Below the pieces are notes generated by a model. The model saw nothing but the letters and a program-made list of their open reading frames with translations, did not search any database and was not told the DNA's origin. A DNA stretch of 64,000 bases from Branchiostoma lanceolatum. Taxonomy: Eukaryota; Chordata; Leptocardii; Amphioxiformes; Branchiostomatidae. Below, in pieces: positions 44,860 through 57,117 of the stretch. The stretch is taken from contig NC_089728.1 in assembly GCF_035083965.1 (NCBI RefSeq), positions 19,779,955 to 19,843,954 on the forward strand, in the 5' to 3' direction. The translations under genes and the position numbers were made by a program. Within the stretch, counting starts at the first letter, position 1. The number at the start of each line of letters is the position of its first letter.

Positions 44860-45408
44860 TTATATTCTTGGTTACATAAAGCTAACTTCTTCATGTATAG
44901 CCATACAATTCCTTATCTGACTACATTTCAAAAGTTTATTGAGAGAGTAACTTGTGTTGGTGGTGCCAGGCCTCCACGACGTGAACACCACGACAGTCAG
45001 TAGCAGACTGACCTTGGTAGTTTACGTTAGCCGAATTTATTGGGTGATTTTATAGTACAAGCTTCCTCTTTAGAACCACACTCATTGTCAATTAACTAGT
45101 TTTGTCAAAAAATGTAGTTCTTATCTGTTTAGACGCTTAAATGTCATCTTGTTAACATGGTGTAAAGTAACCAAGGCACGGACCTGATCAGATTGAAACA
45201 TTATCGCTTGTCTGTGTCTTATATAGTCCATCGCGGCGTATTTGCGTAAACAACACCCATGGCGGTAACGATCTTGCGCATGCTCCGTGTATGTAACATT
45301 CTAGTCAAGAGAAACAGGTGAAATAAAAACAAAATGACTTAAAATATCCTTTCCATTTTTTTTTTATTACTTCGTTTTCGAATCACATCTGAGCTGAAAG
45401 CCAGGACG
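44860..45408. other. intergenic, 3' flank of the methyltransferase gene
   Basis: No coding signal. It must contain the 3' UTR of the gene, whose stop codon is at 45409-45411. Confidence 0.4.
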
Positions 45409-48400
45409 CTATAGGACCTTGTAGACGATGGTTATCCCGTCCTTGCCTGGGAGAAAGTTGGGAAAGATCTCCCGGCTGACTCGCTCCCAGAGCCCCTGTT
45501 CCTGCAGGCGGGCCATGGCGGGCTCCAGCTTATCCTTGAAATCCTCGTACAGGAGCAACCACTCCTCGCGGAACGTAATCACGATGTAGCCGCCTGGAAA
45601 TGAGAAACTGAACGATTAGGATGTTTTCACTTTTACGGGGTATTGTGGCTTTTCATTTTACATGTTACAAACACAAGCACACAGAAACGCCCAAATCAAT
45701 ACCTCCATTCTTCAAGGATGTAAAGAAGTGCTCCACCCCCTACGTTTCTATAGTCATTGCTAGTCCACTAGCTGGTAGTGTTAAGAGTTGGACTCCCACA
45801 CTCATTCTCATCAGTGCTAAGCAGACGAAGCGGTTCCCAATCTATGCATGTGCATGACACCCGGAAGGTGATTTAAACCAATGTAGGGTAACTACCCTAC
45901 CCCTAAATCATTGTACGGGTTTGAGATTAGATGAGGCTTATCTGAAATCTCCAACTGCAGCTAACCTGGTTTGACGACCCGTATAAGCTCAGGTAAACAG
46001 TCTTCCTTCAGGTGACCCGCGGCGAAGCCACCACAGCAGACAATGGCGTCATATGTGTCTATGAAGGGTACAATTGTTTTTCAGTAAGAATATACGAGTT
46101 AGCTTGCTTTGAACCTATCTATTCCAGAAGTTTGGAATTTGTGACAGATGCATATGATCTCTCTGTGTATATGTCGTTTGTAGGTACGTGCTAAGACCTG
46201 TGCTTAATATTTTAGTTTAAAAAAAGAACGCTTATCAATTGTTCATTTTGCCAGTGTTCAACAGTTACATGTTCATGTAATCACCAGGTAGTAGAAGTTC
46301 ACCTAGGGGGCCTTGGACCCCATGACGTCACTCCTCCTAGCTTCCCAGCAAAGCTATTAGAATAAACATGTTGAGTCACACATCTACAGTCTCAATCCTT
46401 CCTGAATCTGGCGTCTATAGTAAGCATCCATAGACCACAGAGCACAACATAGTGGCGTTCGTAGGAACGCTTATCAAGTGTTCTTTGCTAGTTTTCAAGA
46501 GTTCAGATTTAATTCTTTTTTTGTTGTTGTTGTCAAACGTTGTGAAAGAGGACAAATACCTTTTTCGATGTCCAGGGGGTTCGGTCCGACAAAGTCACAG
46601 ATGAGTCGGCGGTAGATCTGCTTCCTCTCGGCAAGGTCCAGCATTTTCTGACTCCCGTCCACCGCGTCTATGTTGGTAAATCCTTTCTTCACCAGCTAAG
46701 GAATGATAAATCAAACGATCGAATAATTAGAATGACTATAAGAGAAGTAAAATAAGCATCAGGAATTCAGGGCCCTACAGCTATGCCTCAACAGAGACGG
46801 GGGTCGCCATGACGTTTCTGCAACTTTGGGAAATAGGGTTATATAGTTTTACTGAGCGCCTTTAAAAACAGTTTGAGCAATTTAAAGTGAAGGCATATCT
46901 ATTGCACAGGTTATGCCCAGGAGGCTTGATAAAATTCTGATTTGCATAATTAACAACTAATTATACCAACCAACCTTGAAAATGAATAACACTTTATCCT
47001 AGATGGTCCACGATATCATGATAAACGCTCAAAGCTGTTCAACCTTTCTTCCGCTTGCTCAACAGAATTTGATGCATTCTATCCTATAGATAGATTCAAG
47101 TACACTCTAGAAGGAGATACCGTTACTGTGCACAAATAGGTTAATATAACAAAGAATGTTTAGATCTTAGAACTAGTAGTGTAAGTGATAGTTTAAACTC
47201 GACATGTTGATGTATTCATATACTTGTTATTCTTGTACGTAGGTTAATTATTTTGTATCCCATTGTTGTTGTTTACATGTATAGTTCTAGACGACCTTAC
47301 GGATGTCGCTGTACTTTGTTATGTCAATAAAGATTTCTTTAATCTACATGCCAGAAATCATGATGATCCGTCAACCCCTTCTTGAGTTGAATTGAGTTCT
47401 CTTTCAAAACCAGCTCCTGCAGCTCCAAAAAATCCGATAGGGGGCCCAAACCTACCCCCTACTACAAGAGCTACAGGTCAGAATTAACAAACATAACATG
47501 ACTAGAACACGTGATATAGAAACTCCAGTTCCAATGCGGCACATAAAAATCCGCGGGGGGGGGGTCAAATTCTTATTATTGCCAAGTCTCATAATCATAT
47601 TGAGAACGAATTCCACTTCATGAGGGATTGTCCAAGCTATGACAATGACCGGCAAAAATTTTTCCAATCTATTGTATATGAGTCCGGTGAAATGCTGCCG
47701 CATTCCAAGACAGAAATATTCAATATGTTGTTGTCATGCCCTATTCATATATCCACCTATGTAGGCAAATTTATATACAACTCGATGCAAAAGCGAGACA
47801 TTATTTTACATTCCTGACGCAAAATACTATCATCGTCACCATTACATTGTATACTGTTTTAGCCATTAGAATGCACATTATTAGATCAATTGTTATTCAT
47901 GTTGCAGATGAGATCTCTGAAAATGTTAAATATTAGTAATAGTCGATTGTTATGTATGTTTACGAATTATTGCCATATTTTTTACCATTTACAATTGTCG
48001 TGCAATAAAGTTCTTCTTCATGAAGACACTTACACCATGTATCAGAGCAATCCATCCAGGCCTTCGAATTCTCGAGTTATGCTGCTATTGCACACATACA
48101 CGTAAATACATGCGTACAACATACATACATAAAAACGCTATCGGAAGCATAGCCTTCTTGACGAAGGTGCTAGTTTCTACAGGACAATCACCTGGTATCG
48201 TTCCGATAACTTTATAGCTATAGCTACCTCATGTTTAGGTCCCAATTGCGACGGTGCCCGTCGGGGATGTAGGGTGTATCTATAGGTGTTAGCAACATTA
48301 GCTCACGGTGTCTGTTTGTTACAGTGTTCCTGTTAAATTAAGTCCGAGTTTAAGTTATCGCGGGCTCCGGGAATGTAACCCCGTGGCCACAAATATGTCC

Positions 48401-51400
48401 CGGTGGACTGCCGGGTACGGGGTGGTGGGGTGCATCTATCGGTGTTAGCAACATTAGCTCATGGTGTCGGTTTGTTTCAAGGGTTACTGTTAAATTTGAG
48501 TCCGAGTTAAAGTTATCGCGGGCCCCGGACGTGCCCAAAAATAGCCCAGTAGCCGCAGGGTATCCAACGGGGCCGCGTTGGGGTCACGCCCGAAAGCGCC
48601 AAAATACATCCCGTAAACTACTCGACAGGGCCCCTGTCTACTCCTGGATGGAGGACAAAGCCTACAACAGCCTTTTTTGCTAAGATGAGACTTTCATACT
48701 TTGCCACCTTTTTTACGTCTGGGTCTGTAAATCAAGATCAGTTTGGTGGAATTGTCTGAAATTTGGCGTGTCGGTAGTTCAAGACGGTATCAAAAGCCTC
48801 AGCTACACCGCATATACCGTTATAGCTTCACGGAAGATTGTGTCCTTGGGACTCTTGTTTCAATATGGACCTAAGAATTAGACAAAACCTGAATTGCCCC
48901 CTTGCCGTATGGTGAAATGATGTCGATGTAAATAGCTTAATGAGTTATCAAATATGCTAAGTCTACACAGCCGCGTCATCACAGACGTCTTGGCTTCTTT
49001 CATTGGAGTGTACAGCGGTCAAGACTTCATCCTTCTTACCGCTGTAACGCCACCATGCGGCAAGGAGTAGCATACATGTACCTCATTATGCCCTGAAGAT
49101 GAAATTGACAGTGGTAGCGCGCGTTGAAAAGCACTTCACTTTGACAGCCACTGAGGCATAAAGAAAAGCTGTCTGGACATTATATATCAAGTATCGTCTA
49201 GACAAGAAGTGTTTCTGAGCAAGGGGCTTACACGATCATGCGCAAGGCTAACCGTGAACCCTATTATCCTTGGACCACTTCACCTCAATTATTTGCAATG
49301 GATGTCACTTGAAGACAGAAGAACAACGTCCAGACTTTGCATGATGTACATAATGACTAACAAACTTGTGCGACTGATAAGTATCTAATGTCAGCTCAGA
49401 AGAGGACTAGAAATAGTCATGCTTTTAAGTACCAGAGTTATCAGCCAAGGATTGATGTGTTCAAAAATTCGTATTTTCCAAGAACAATAGCAGAATGTAA
49501 CTTCTTGTCATCAAGTACTGTAGAAGCATCCTCACTAAATAGCTTTAAAGAACGGTTGCAGTCAGATATGCAAAGACTAGTTGTAACAGACGGTTCGGTG
49601 TAATATAACCAGCTGCTACCGCGCCGCGTGCCTGCGAAGCTGGTGTGTTACGCCTAATGGCGGTTATAGGGCTGACGTCACTGTTGAGTTGCGCAGTGGC
49701 CTGCAAAAATTGCGAACACAAATTGGGTCCTTACACTAAACTTTTGAAACCCCTTTTTTTTTCTTGAAAATTTTGGTCCATTTTGGATTCTTTTGGGCTA
49801 GAAGGAACATGTAGGGTCTACGCTTTCCCAGTTTGGTCAAAATTTGTATGTTTCAGTCGTTTATTTGGTGTAAGGAGATATCTTTGTGGTTTGGTTTCAC
49901 ATGCTCCGAGTGGACTCTTCCAGGCTGGGAGTAGGTCAAAGTTGACGATTGTTTTCGTCTGTCAGCTGTTACGAGAGAACGAGCTGGTCAACTGTCTATT
50001 TTCTTTGCATGATTCTAAAGTAGACAGATGTGGCTTTCTGGTGCATAAGAATTTTGTGGCCTTGCATTGAAGGTGAATACTTTTCTGAGCCCTTGTTTTA
50101 GTGCTTTAAAGCATTACTGCCTATGGGCAAGTCTATCTCTTGTATCTGCCCTCAAACCGTCTATATAGATACAGATACAGATACCTCTTCCGCGCACAGT
50201 CCAGTACCGGCCGCCACGTCAAGAACACGGACCTCCTTGCGGTTTGAGCCGCCCTTGACTTTCTCCATAGCGTCGGCGCACTTTCTGGGAGCAGTAAAGC
50301 TCAGCTGCGTCATCAACTCCTGTTGAGAGAGACGGTATAAATTAATCTCCAAGCAGATGTCGGTTTGGAAGATTACGCTCGCTAGGTTCCGTGACGACTA
50401 CACCGCTTCTCTCACAGCCAGGTTCTCCAATACACCTTTCTCACTCGGCGGACATGATAGAATGAAGACGAGGCCAATGAGGCAAAGAAACAAAAATGAT
50501 GTACAGATTTAGTTTTCCTCCAAAATCACATTAAGTTTTAAAATATGATGTCCAAGTATCAATATCATAACAAATGTAATGCACAAAAAAGATGTACCAA
50601 TTTAGAGCTTTATTGACCGATCCCATTGTCCCCGCCCTCCTCCGTCAAAACGTAGGAATGCAAAATAAACACATAGAAATGCAAATATTTGACGGTCATG
50701 CAGCCACTTCATCATTGGTCGATTCTCTAATCATCAGGTAATCATTGGCTAAACTGCTAATTGTGATTGACAGTTAGGATCGGTCTATTGTTTGCCACAA
50801 GGGCCTCGTTTTCATTCTATCATGTCCGCCGCATGAGAAAGGTCTATATCGGGGGGGGGGGGGGCAAACTTTAAAGATCTTCACCACCATCTGCTTAAGG
50901 ATAGATATTTAGAGCTTGACTTTGGAAGCCGTGACGTCACGATGTATCCATGGTGAGAGTTCCGTTTTTGAACACATGTTTTGATGGTGTTGCAAAACAC
51001 TAAACTTGTGTATCAACTATCTATAACACTTTTTGACATAACATGAGCTTGACTGGTTCAAGCTAACGTTAGGTCTAAACTAAACGTTTGGCTTGAAAAA
51101 GCATAAAACACGCGAAAAACAAACGGAGCCGAACCTTTGCTTGGAGAATACTCTTCACCAAGAACCTTAAACCACCGCGAACATTTCCCTTTTCACAGTA
51201 AACCCCTTCATGGCAGTTTCAACCGTTAATTTGAACCTAAAACCACAGCGAAAACATTTTCTTCCTTTCCCTACCGGTAAATTACATCCACGCGAACATT
51301 TCGCCTTTTACAGTTACAAGATCTGCCTTAGATTTGTTCATTTATTTATATTTTGTTTGTTTGTTTGTTTGTTTGTTTGTTTGCTTGTTTTTTCTAGCAT

Positions 51401-51522
51401 ATCGTTAAGGTACACACCTCGTCATAGCTCCCGGACCAGTCGTCGTAAGATTTTGCCAACGCCTCTGGGGTCGAGTTGGGGTCGAGATGCGTTTCTAGGG
51501 TTGTAGTCGGTTCTGCAAACAT
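45409..51522 (-). CDS. METTL27: METTL27/WBSCR27-like SAM-dependent methyltransferase (5 exons)
   Basis: Exons: 51418-51522, 50185-50319, 46560-46695, 45966-46058 and 45409-45593. Introns are GT-AG with consistent phases, giving 217 codons plus TAG, near the family length. A class I Rossmann methyltransferase: motif I is VRVLDVAAGTGLCAEE, the acidic end of strand 2 is NIDAVDGSQKMLD, the strand 4 region is TYDAIVCCGGFAAGHL, and PELIRVVKPGGYIVITFRE is the usual strand 5 turn. The N-terminal SYDDWSGSYDE is typical of the METTL27 group. It is probably soluble. The physiological substrate is not known to me, and the symbol is by motif likeness only. An inverted paralogue starts at 62530. Intron 2 contains two LINE fragments and a tandem repeat; intron 1 contains a MITE. 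Confidence 0.9.
46696..47590. other. intron 2 sequence, weak repeat at 47340-47520
   Basis: The stretch around ATCATGATGATCCGTCAACC, GATAGGGGGCCCAAA and ATGACTAGAACACG resembles 51920-52110 (ATTATGACGATCCGTCAGTC, AATAGGAGGTCCAAA, ATGTTCAAAACACG), so a low-copy dispersed repeat is likely. Nothing coding. Confidence 0.4.
47595..48010 (+). mobile_element. 5'-truncated LINE, C-terminal end
   Basis: IENEFHFMRDCPSYDNDR, then LLSCPIHISTYVGKFIYNSM and a stop at 47815-47817, parallels the LINE end at 1131-1526 (EFHFVMNCPTYSKERD, LLSCPTPISMYIGQF). The 3' UTR ends in TTGTCGTGCAATAAAGTTC. It is antisense within intron 2 of the methyltransferase gene. Confidence 0.7.
48250..48560 (+). repeat. diverged tandem repeat, period about 155 bp
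   Basis: GTGTTAGCAACATTAGCTCA (48286 and 48441) and AAGTTATCGCGGGC(T/C)CCGG recur in the same order. The intervening sequence is GC-rich. Confidence 0.7.
48966..49150. repeat. repeat shared in inverted orientation with 63880-64000
   Basis: AGCGGTCAAGACTTCATCCT, TTACCGCTGTAACGCCACCA and CATAATGAGGTACATG (or complement) occur here and at the window's right end. Both copies lie in intron 2 of their methyltransferase gene, so they may be part of the same inverted duplication. Confidence 0.6.
49275..49680 (+). mobile_element. LINE fragment, end of reverse transcriptase ORF and 3' UTR
   Basis: LEDRRTTSRLCMMYIMTNKL, then SHAFKYQSYQPRIDVFKNSY and FPRTIAECNFLSSSTVEASS, match the C-terminal pattern of CR1/L2-like LINEs (RR...RL..MY, then FKNSFFPRTI.EWN). 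The TAA is followed by GCCGCGTGCCTGCGAAGCTG and GTTACGCCTAATGGCGGTTA, probably its 3' end. The frame is broken upstream. Confidence 0.75.
50432..50852 (-). mobile_element. MITE with about 45-bp TIRs
   Basis: The left end CCTTTCTCACTCGGCGGACA, with TGATAGAATGAAGACGAGGCC, is mirrored at 50805-50852. The interior is AT-rich with AATCATCAGGTAATCATTGG. The same element, in opposite orientation, lies at 63411-63828. Here it is in intron 1; there it is in intron 2. A G-run follows its right end. Confidence 0.75.
51353..51390 (+). repeat. (TTTG)n microsatellite
   Basis: About eight TTTG units. It is positionally matched by the AAAC tract at 62655-62682 in the inverted copy. Confidence 0.85.
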
Positions 51523-51616
51523 GTTTTCTGCTAGAACAAACGTTGGCCAGACAAGTTTGAACCTGAAGTAGTAGTAAAATGCAAAAAATAGTTACTCAAG
51601 CAACTTAACAAAATTG

Positions 51617-51720
51617 TGAAACAGTCAGACGTTTCAGACAGCATCCGCTGTCTTTCGTCAGTGACTAACGATATGACTGGGAAACCAGGTTTTATACTAA
51701 AACTCTGAATAGATATATTA
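51617..51720 (-). promoter_or_regulatory. transposon-derived TATA-bearing segment upstream of METTL27-like exon 1
   Basis: On the minus strand, GAGTTTTAGTATAAAACCTG contains TATAAAA (51690-51696), 168 bp before the ATG. It is followed by CTGACGAAAGACAGCGGATG and GTCTGAAACGTCTGACTG, a sequence of the kind seen near the ends of Penelope-like elements. The same block lies 168 bp before the ATG of the inverted paralogue. Promoter function is inference. Confidence 0.3.
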
Positions 51721-51760
51721 ATGAGGTTAAGACAATGAAGGATGTCTTGAAGTATTCTTC

Positions 51761-51835
51761 AAAAGAAGTCGTCGTAACATTGTGCTATCGCTTCTGGGGT
51801 CGAGTTGGGTTCGAGATGCGTTTCTAGGGGTGTAG
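51761..51835 (-). pseudogene. decayed duplicate of methyltransferase exon 1
   Basis: On the minus strand CTAGAAACGCATCTCGAACC, with CAACTCGACCCCAGAAGCG and TACGACGACTTC, repeats the coding part of exon 1 about 240 bp upstream of the real one. The start codon is lost. The matching relic of the paralogue is at 62201-62293. Confidence 0.75.
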
Positions 51836-51919
51836 GGAGGCAGAAAAAGTATATGGCGATATTGATCGCTAAGTATATGAGGATCAGTATGACTATATAA
51901 CGTACTGCAAAAGACCTAC

Positions 51920-52407
51920 TGATCTACATTCCAAACATTATGACGATCCGTCAGTCTATTCTTAGATTATCGTCTTTTAGAAGTTTGATAGAAAAATCAG
52001 CCCATGCAGTTAAAAAAAGCCAATAGGAGGTCCAAATCTACAGGACCTATTTTCCCTTCAAAGAGATATCCACCCCTGAAAACCATAGCATGTTCAAAAC
52101 ACGAGATTTCAAAAGCGAAATCCTCTGCAGTACCATTGACAATTGCTAGGGGGCCGAAAATCCAATAATTCAGAGGTCACACAAATACCTACTTATCTAC
52201 GAAATATGAATACAATGCATTCAGACATTCTTGAGTTCTAGTCCATCATTTTTGTGGATATCAGAATAGAATTCTTGCAAACTGCACACAATGTGTATAC
52301 CATAAGGCTCACCGCCCCCCTGAGGTTTCGCCAAAAATCTCAGAACATATTTATATTCTGACTTGTCGGAGAGGAACAGCAGTTGTCGACACTGGCGGAC
52401 CTCTATG
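51920..52407. other. no gene; weak dispersed repeat
   Basis: The part at 51920-52110 resembles 47340-47520; the rest has only short frames. Confidence 0.4.
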
Positions 52408-52745
52408 GTTTTCAATTCTGGTCGAAACTCAAAAACGTCGTATTTCAGCCAACCACAACGTATTTCAGCAAATTATATCGTACTTCACCCCACACTACGT
52501 CGTAGTAGACAAACACGAAGTGCTGTACACTCAAATACCTCGTATTTGTCAGAAATACAGCCTAACTGTACTACGTCGTGGTGACAAATAGATACGAAGT
52601 AGTTCTCCCCAACTATTCTTTTGGTTGGAGTATGACATGTCTGAAATACGACGTAGCAATACGCAGTAAAATGTGTTTAACCCAAGTCCAGCATAACAAG
52701 GAGAGACCTGGGGGACCTCCTTAAGAGGAAATTGATTGGTCAAGA
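52408..52745 (+). repeat. ACGTCGTA-rich repeat family, copy 1
   Basis: It contains many ACGTCGTA and TACGACGT motifs and their variants, ending ACATGTCTGAAATACGACGT, GCAATACGCAGT and TTTAACCCAAGTCC. Copies 2 and 3 are at 59041-59460 and 60691-61010 with the same order. Non-coding. Confidence 0.75.
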
Positions 52746-52893
52746 GCAGCTTTTAAAGAAAGTAGCTAAAAATGAAATTGTTTCAGTAGTTTCTTTCATG
52801 ATCCTTTGTTATTTAAAAAAAGTATATCAAAGCCTACTGGTAGGGGCCGTCATTCGACCTGTAAAATGCTCTGCGTCTGGAGGGAACAACGTT

Positions 52894-53199
52894 AGTTAAA
52901 ATCCTCCCACACCATTATTGATGTATAGGGCGGTGCCCATCTCCGTTTCATAACCCTGGGCCACACTGTTGTGCAATCACTGTAGCAGGGGGCTAGTCTA
53001 TAGGCAGTGAAGTGTGCTTAACTTCCATACTGTTTCAGAAGTATGTACCATTTTTATAAAGTCTTTGGTATGACTCAATGCGCCTCCTGTCCAGAGATGT
53101 CCTACCCGGGGCTTGAATCCTAGTCCTTCTGATCCACGTAATTGGAACCAGATGTGGTCAGAGATAAAGGCGCAGGCCACTACACCACAGGGACACCCC
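52894..53199 (-). mobile_element. tRNA-derived SINE, full copy
   Basis: On the minus strand it begins GGTGTCCCTGTGGTGTAGTG (box A TGGTGTAGTGG fits the consensus) and carries ACTAGGATTCAAGCCCCGG (box B-like). The body (CATACCAAAGACTTTATAAA, CTAGCCCCCTGCTACAG, GAAACGGAGATGGGC) is shared with the copies at 3285 and 37697. It is flanked by GGAGGGAACAACGT (52879-52892 and 53200-53213), a clear target duplication. An unoccupied version of this site is at 55873-55890. Confidence 0.85.
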
Positions 53200-53369
53200 C
53201 GGAGGGAACAACGTAGCTAGAGAAAAAACACATTTCAACAGGCTTCAAGACTTTACACAAGATTGAACTATCTAGTTCTGCGTGAAAACTATTGATTTTA
53301 TGTTGAATACCTACTTTTGCGGGCCTGCATGGTGCACATGGCGTCTCGAGAACGATCGACGCTAAATTC

Positions 53370-54434
53370 CGGAGCTACATAATGTTGTTGTTATCTCCAT
53401 GAAAAATGGAGATATTGTTTTGGGTGTGTCTGTTTGTCTGTTTGTTTTTCCGCACCACTCCAGTCAGCATAACTCAAGAGCCTCTTGATGGATTACGATG
53501 ATAATTGGTACGTGGGTGGGTGTTGTGAAGCCGAGGGTCAAGGTTGGTTTTGGGCCCCCTGGTATGTGACATTGGTACTGCAGCAAACCTTCAATTTTTG
53601 TATCTTTTGACTTGGACGTGCTGTGGTCTTCATTTTTGGGTGGCAGATAGCTTGTGATGTAACAAAGAAGTGGTGTAGCTTTGGGCTCTCTAGCAGCTTC
53701 CTCTGAAACTGCAGGGGCATTTTTGTGAAAATCTTCTAAGGAGAATAACTGAACAAAGGAACAACGGATTTCCATGATATTTGGTATGCAGGGTAGCTTA
53801 AACAGAGATGTACACAATGAAGTGCAAATTATGCTTATTGGGACTTGATTTGCATAGTTAATAAGGAAAATCTATATTTGCAGTGTTTTCCATCATCAGA
53901 CTCTAGTACATGTAACGTATGTAGTTTAAGGAAAGCGGATCATCACCAGATAACGATTATGCAAATAAATTCCTACTTTGCATGATTAATGCAAACACCA
54001 TATCTCGTCTAAGTGGAAAATTATAGGACTGTCAATATGATACTTAGTATGCAGGTAGCTTAGACAGAGATATACAGAATGAAGTGCAAATTATGCTAAT
54101 TGTCACTTAATTTGCATAAGTAATGAGGACAATTTATATTTGCAGTGTTTTCCATTATCAGACTCAAATACATGTAACGTATGTAGTTTATGGCAAGTGG
54201 GGCATCAATAGATATCAATTATGCAAATAAATTCCTAATTTGCATAATTAATGTAAAAACACCATAATTAATCTAATTGGAAAATTATAAGACTGTCAAT
54301 ATTGTAACATGTGTACGTTAGATAAAGGTGTTTATGACCAAGCATATATTATGCAAATGTGTAAGTCATTTGCATGAATAGAACTGTTCATGGAGATATG
54401 AGGTCGTGGAACTCTTGTTGTTGTTGTTGTCCTT
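53370..54434 (+). mobile_element. 1-kb dispersed repeat with 12-bp flanking duplication
   Basis: It is bounded by GACGCTAAATTC on both sides (53358-53369 and 54435-54446). Inside are TTATCTCCATGAAAAATGGAG near the left end and TTCATGGAGATATGAGGTCG with a (TTG)n tract near the right end, plus two internal copies of TTGCAGTGTTTTCCAT with ACATGTAACGTATGTAGTTT. The copy at 43449-44859 is colinear. A 12-bp duplication and a TTG tail would suit a retroposon, while the inverted CTCCATGAA ends would suit a DNA element, so the class is unresolved. Confidence 0.6.
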
Positions 54435-54446
54435 GACGCTAAATTC

Positions 54447-56680
54447 AGTCAGCCTGTCCACGCCCTACTCTAAATGCTGATCGATCATGAGTCAAAACTC
54501 ACACACCTAGCGGCTGAACTCTTAGCTTGCGTCAAAGCTGGTGATTTTTAGTATCTTGGAGATGATTTGAAAAGCAGTTTAATTTAGTTCTTTGCATTAA
54601 ACGCATGAGTGATAATGACCAAGTCTAGACTGGCGTGAGGTCACACACAATGACTTCTGTATCAAATGGAGTCTAACCTGTTTTTTTACTTATAATACGT
54701 AGCACTATTGAACTACGAACTTTGATATTTGACATGAGAGGCCACATTTGAGCCCGATTAACACCAAATGAAGAAAGACCTTTTATGGTGGAAATTTCTA
54801 TTTTCGTGTATTTAGAAATAATAATGTGACGTTATGAGGGACCTTAATACGACCACACACGTTGAAGTCTCCTAACTCCACTCCAGCGTATTTGAAGGAA
54901 ATACGGTCTCATTGCACAAGGTCATGGCTCTTCCCATGACAACATGGTATCCTGACGTGCGCCATTGTAAAAGACACTAATTTTGTGCGGCAACGTTCAA
55001 CCAAATTGATGTAGCAAATGCACTGACAGTGACTGTAATTGATAATCTGGTCACGTCCATTACATACCAAACCAATTACCCCTCCCCATTCCTACCCCAC
55101 CTCGACACGTATATGTATTTTCCACTCGAATAAACAACTTTCGGACCAACCTTTTCGTCGCAACTTTTCAGCATAACGTGTGGCAACTGAAAACCCGAAG
55201 AAGCATTCAGTGCGAGAAAGCCTGTCAGAAAGCGTGGAAAACTGTTCTGGTCTTTCGTGAGTTAGCAGCAATGGCAGCTACCTTCTAATATGAAAAGAAA
55301 GTGTGACTATAACATATATATTTATATAACAACGACAAATTTCTATGTCGTAATGCAAACATTCCTCAAAGATCTAGAATTTGTACAGTAAATGTATTCC
55401 CACCTGTGAGGCACAAATCGGACGATAATGTCAGAGATATCTTAGTGATGGTCCGCCACGGTATTACTCTTGCATGAAATGAAGTAGAACCTGTCTGGTC
55501 GCTCTGGAGCTTATTGTGCGTCATCTCTGACATGGGAGTGACACGCGGACATGATAATGGGAGGTGCTCGCTTGTGGATTGGACCATTTTGAAATCAGCA
55601 TACGCCTTTCTAGTAATTTATGGATTTCGCTTAACGTTGCATAAAGGTAACTGTTACGGTTTACGTAGAAGGAAAGAGACCAATTACGTGTTACGGTGTA
55701 TGTATTGCTTACGAATTACGTTGATTTCGGGCGACTGCCTACAGATTACGAAGACGAAAAAGGGTATGCAGGCCCTCCTTTATAGAAAGTAGCTAAAAAT
55801 AAAATCGTTTCAGTAGTTTCCTTCAAGATCCTTTGTTCTGTCATTCGACTTATAAAATGTCCTGCTTCTGGAGGGAACAACGTAGCTAGAGAAAAAAAAA
55901 AACTTTTATGCAATTGAAGCAGGATCTGAATCTTAATTTGTTCAAGCGGTACAAACGCCATTTCGCGTAACACACCCTGACTGAAACATGCTAGAAATTG
56001 TCAAAATTATGGGAAAAATTAAGTTGGCGGTGAAAGGTCACCGCGAAAACCTCAAACATAAAACCACCTGAACATTTCTACATTATGCAGTATTTGGGTC
56101 ACCCTGATACCTGCGTCAATACGACTTGATTTACCACTCCAGCTATCCATTACAAACTGGCCGTCCAATGCCGGAGGCAAACCAAGCAGATATGTGGGTC
56201 ACCATATATGATAGTTGGAGCAAATAATAGCTAGAGCTAATAATAGCTGGAGCTACTATTATGACCCATATAGATGAATAAAACCTAAATTTTCCCATTG
56301 TCAGATAAAATGTACCACCACGATAGCCATATTTCGCTTTAAAACGTGGGAATTGATCAAGAGCAACTTCTATAGATAGTAACTAAAACATAACATCGTT
56401 TCAGTAGTTTCTTTCAAGATCCTTAGCGTACATGTCTGGTCTACTGTGGGGGTCACCCTTTTACTTATAGAATGTCCTGCTTCTGGAGAAAACAACGTAA
56501 CTAGAATAAAAGTTTGTGAAACATTTGAAGCAGAATCTGAATCTAGGTCACGACAGGAGGTATAACCACCATTCGGCGTACACACCAGGACTGAAAAATG
56601 GTAGAAATCGACCAGAATAGGGAGAATATTTCATCAGAGGACTTGGGGAGTCATCTTAGTACAGATATGTTTACAAAAGA
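54447..56680. other. no gene; two copies of a short repeat
   Basis: The block TTTCAGTAGTTTC(C/T)TTCAAGATCC, followed by AATGTCCTGCTTCTGGAG, occurs at 55808 and 56400, and a third, SINE-interrupted version lies at 52780. No coding signal elsewhere. Confidence 0.5.
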
Positions 56681-57117
56681 CAAATCTGTCCAACCTTTGC
56701 CAAATTATTCAACCTATCTTTTTGGCAACTTACAGAATCGAGAATAGACAACAAATGTAACACAATATCCAAACTTACTTCTATTCCGGATGACTTCGCA
56801 ACGTTCTGGTCTCTGATCTACTTTTTGCTATAAGTGCAGACTAATTGTCTTTAAGATGACCTCTAACCTAACACTGAGCACAAAGTTACAAAACCGGTTT
56901 TTCTCTAGCACTTGCCCACTATTGGCTGCTTGTTCATCACTATGGTTACCGACGTAGATTTGGTTAGAAATGACAAATCTGTCCAGCCTTTGCCGAATTA
57001 TTCAACCGTATCTTTTTAGCAACTTACAGAATCGAGAATAGACAACAAATGTAACACAATATCCAAACTTACTTCTATTCCGGATGACTTGCAACGTTCT
57101 GGTCTCTGATCTAGCTT
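56681..57117 (+). repeat. 145-bp direct repeat, period 293 bp
   Basis: AAATCTGTCCA(A/G)CCTTTGCC through CTTACTTCTATTCCGGATGA to GTTCTGGTCTCTGATCTA occurs at 56681-56825 and 56974-57117 with few differences. Confidence 0.85.

Noticed and set aside
49783-50070. 95-codon plus-strand frame in intron 2 of the methyltransferase gene
   Set aside because: No motif, antisense to the gene, lies just after a LINE 3' end; probably chance.
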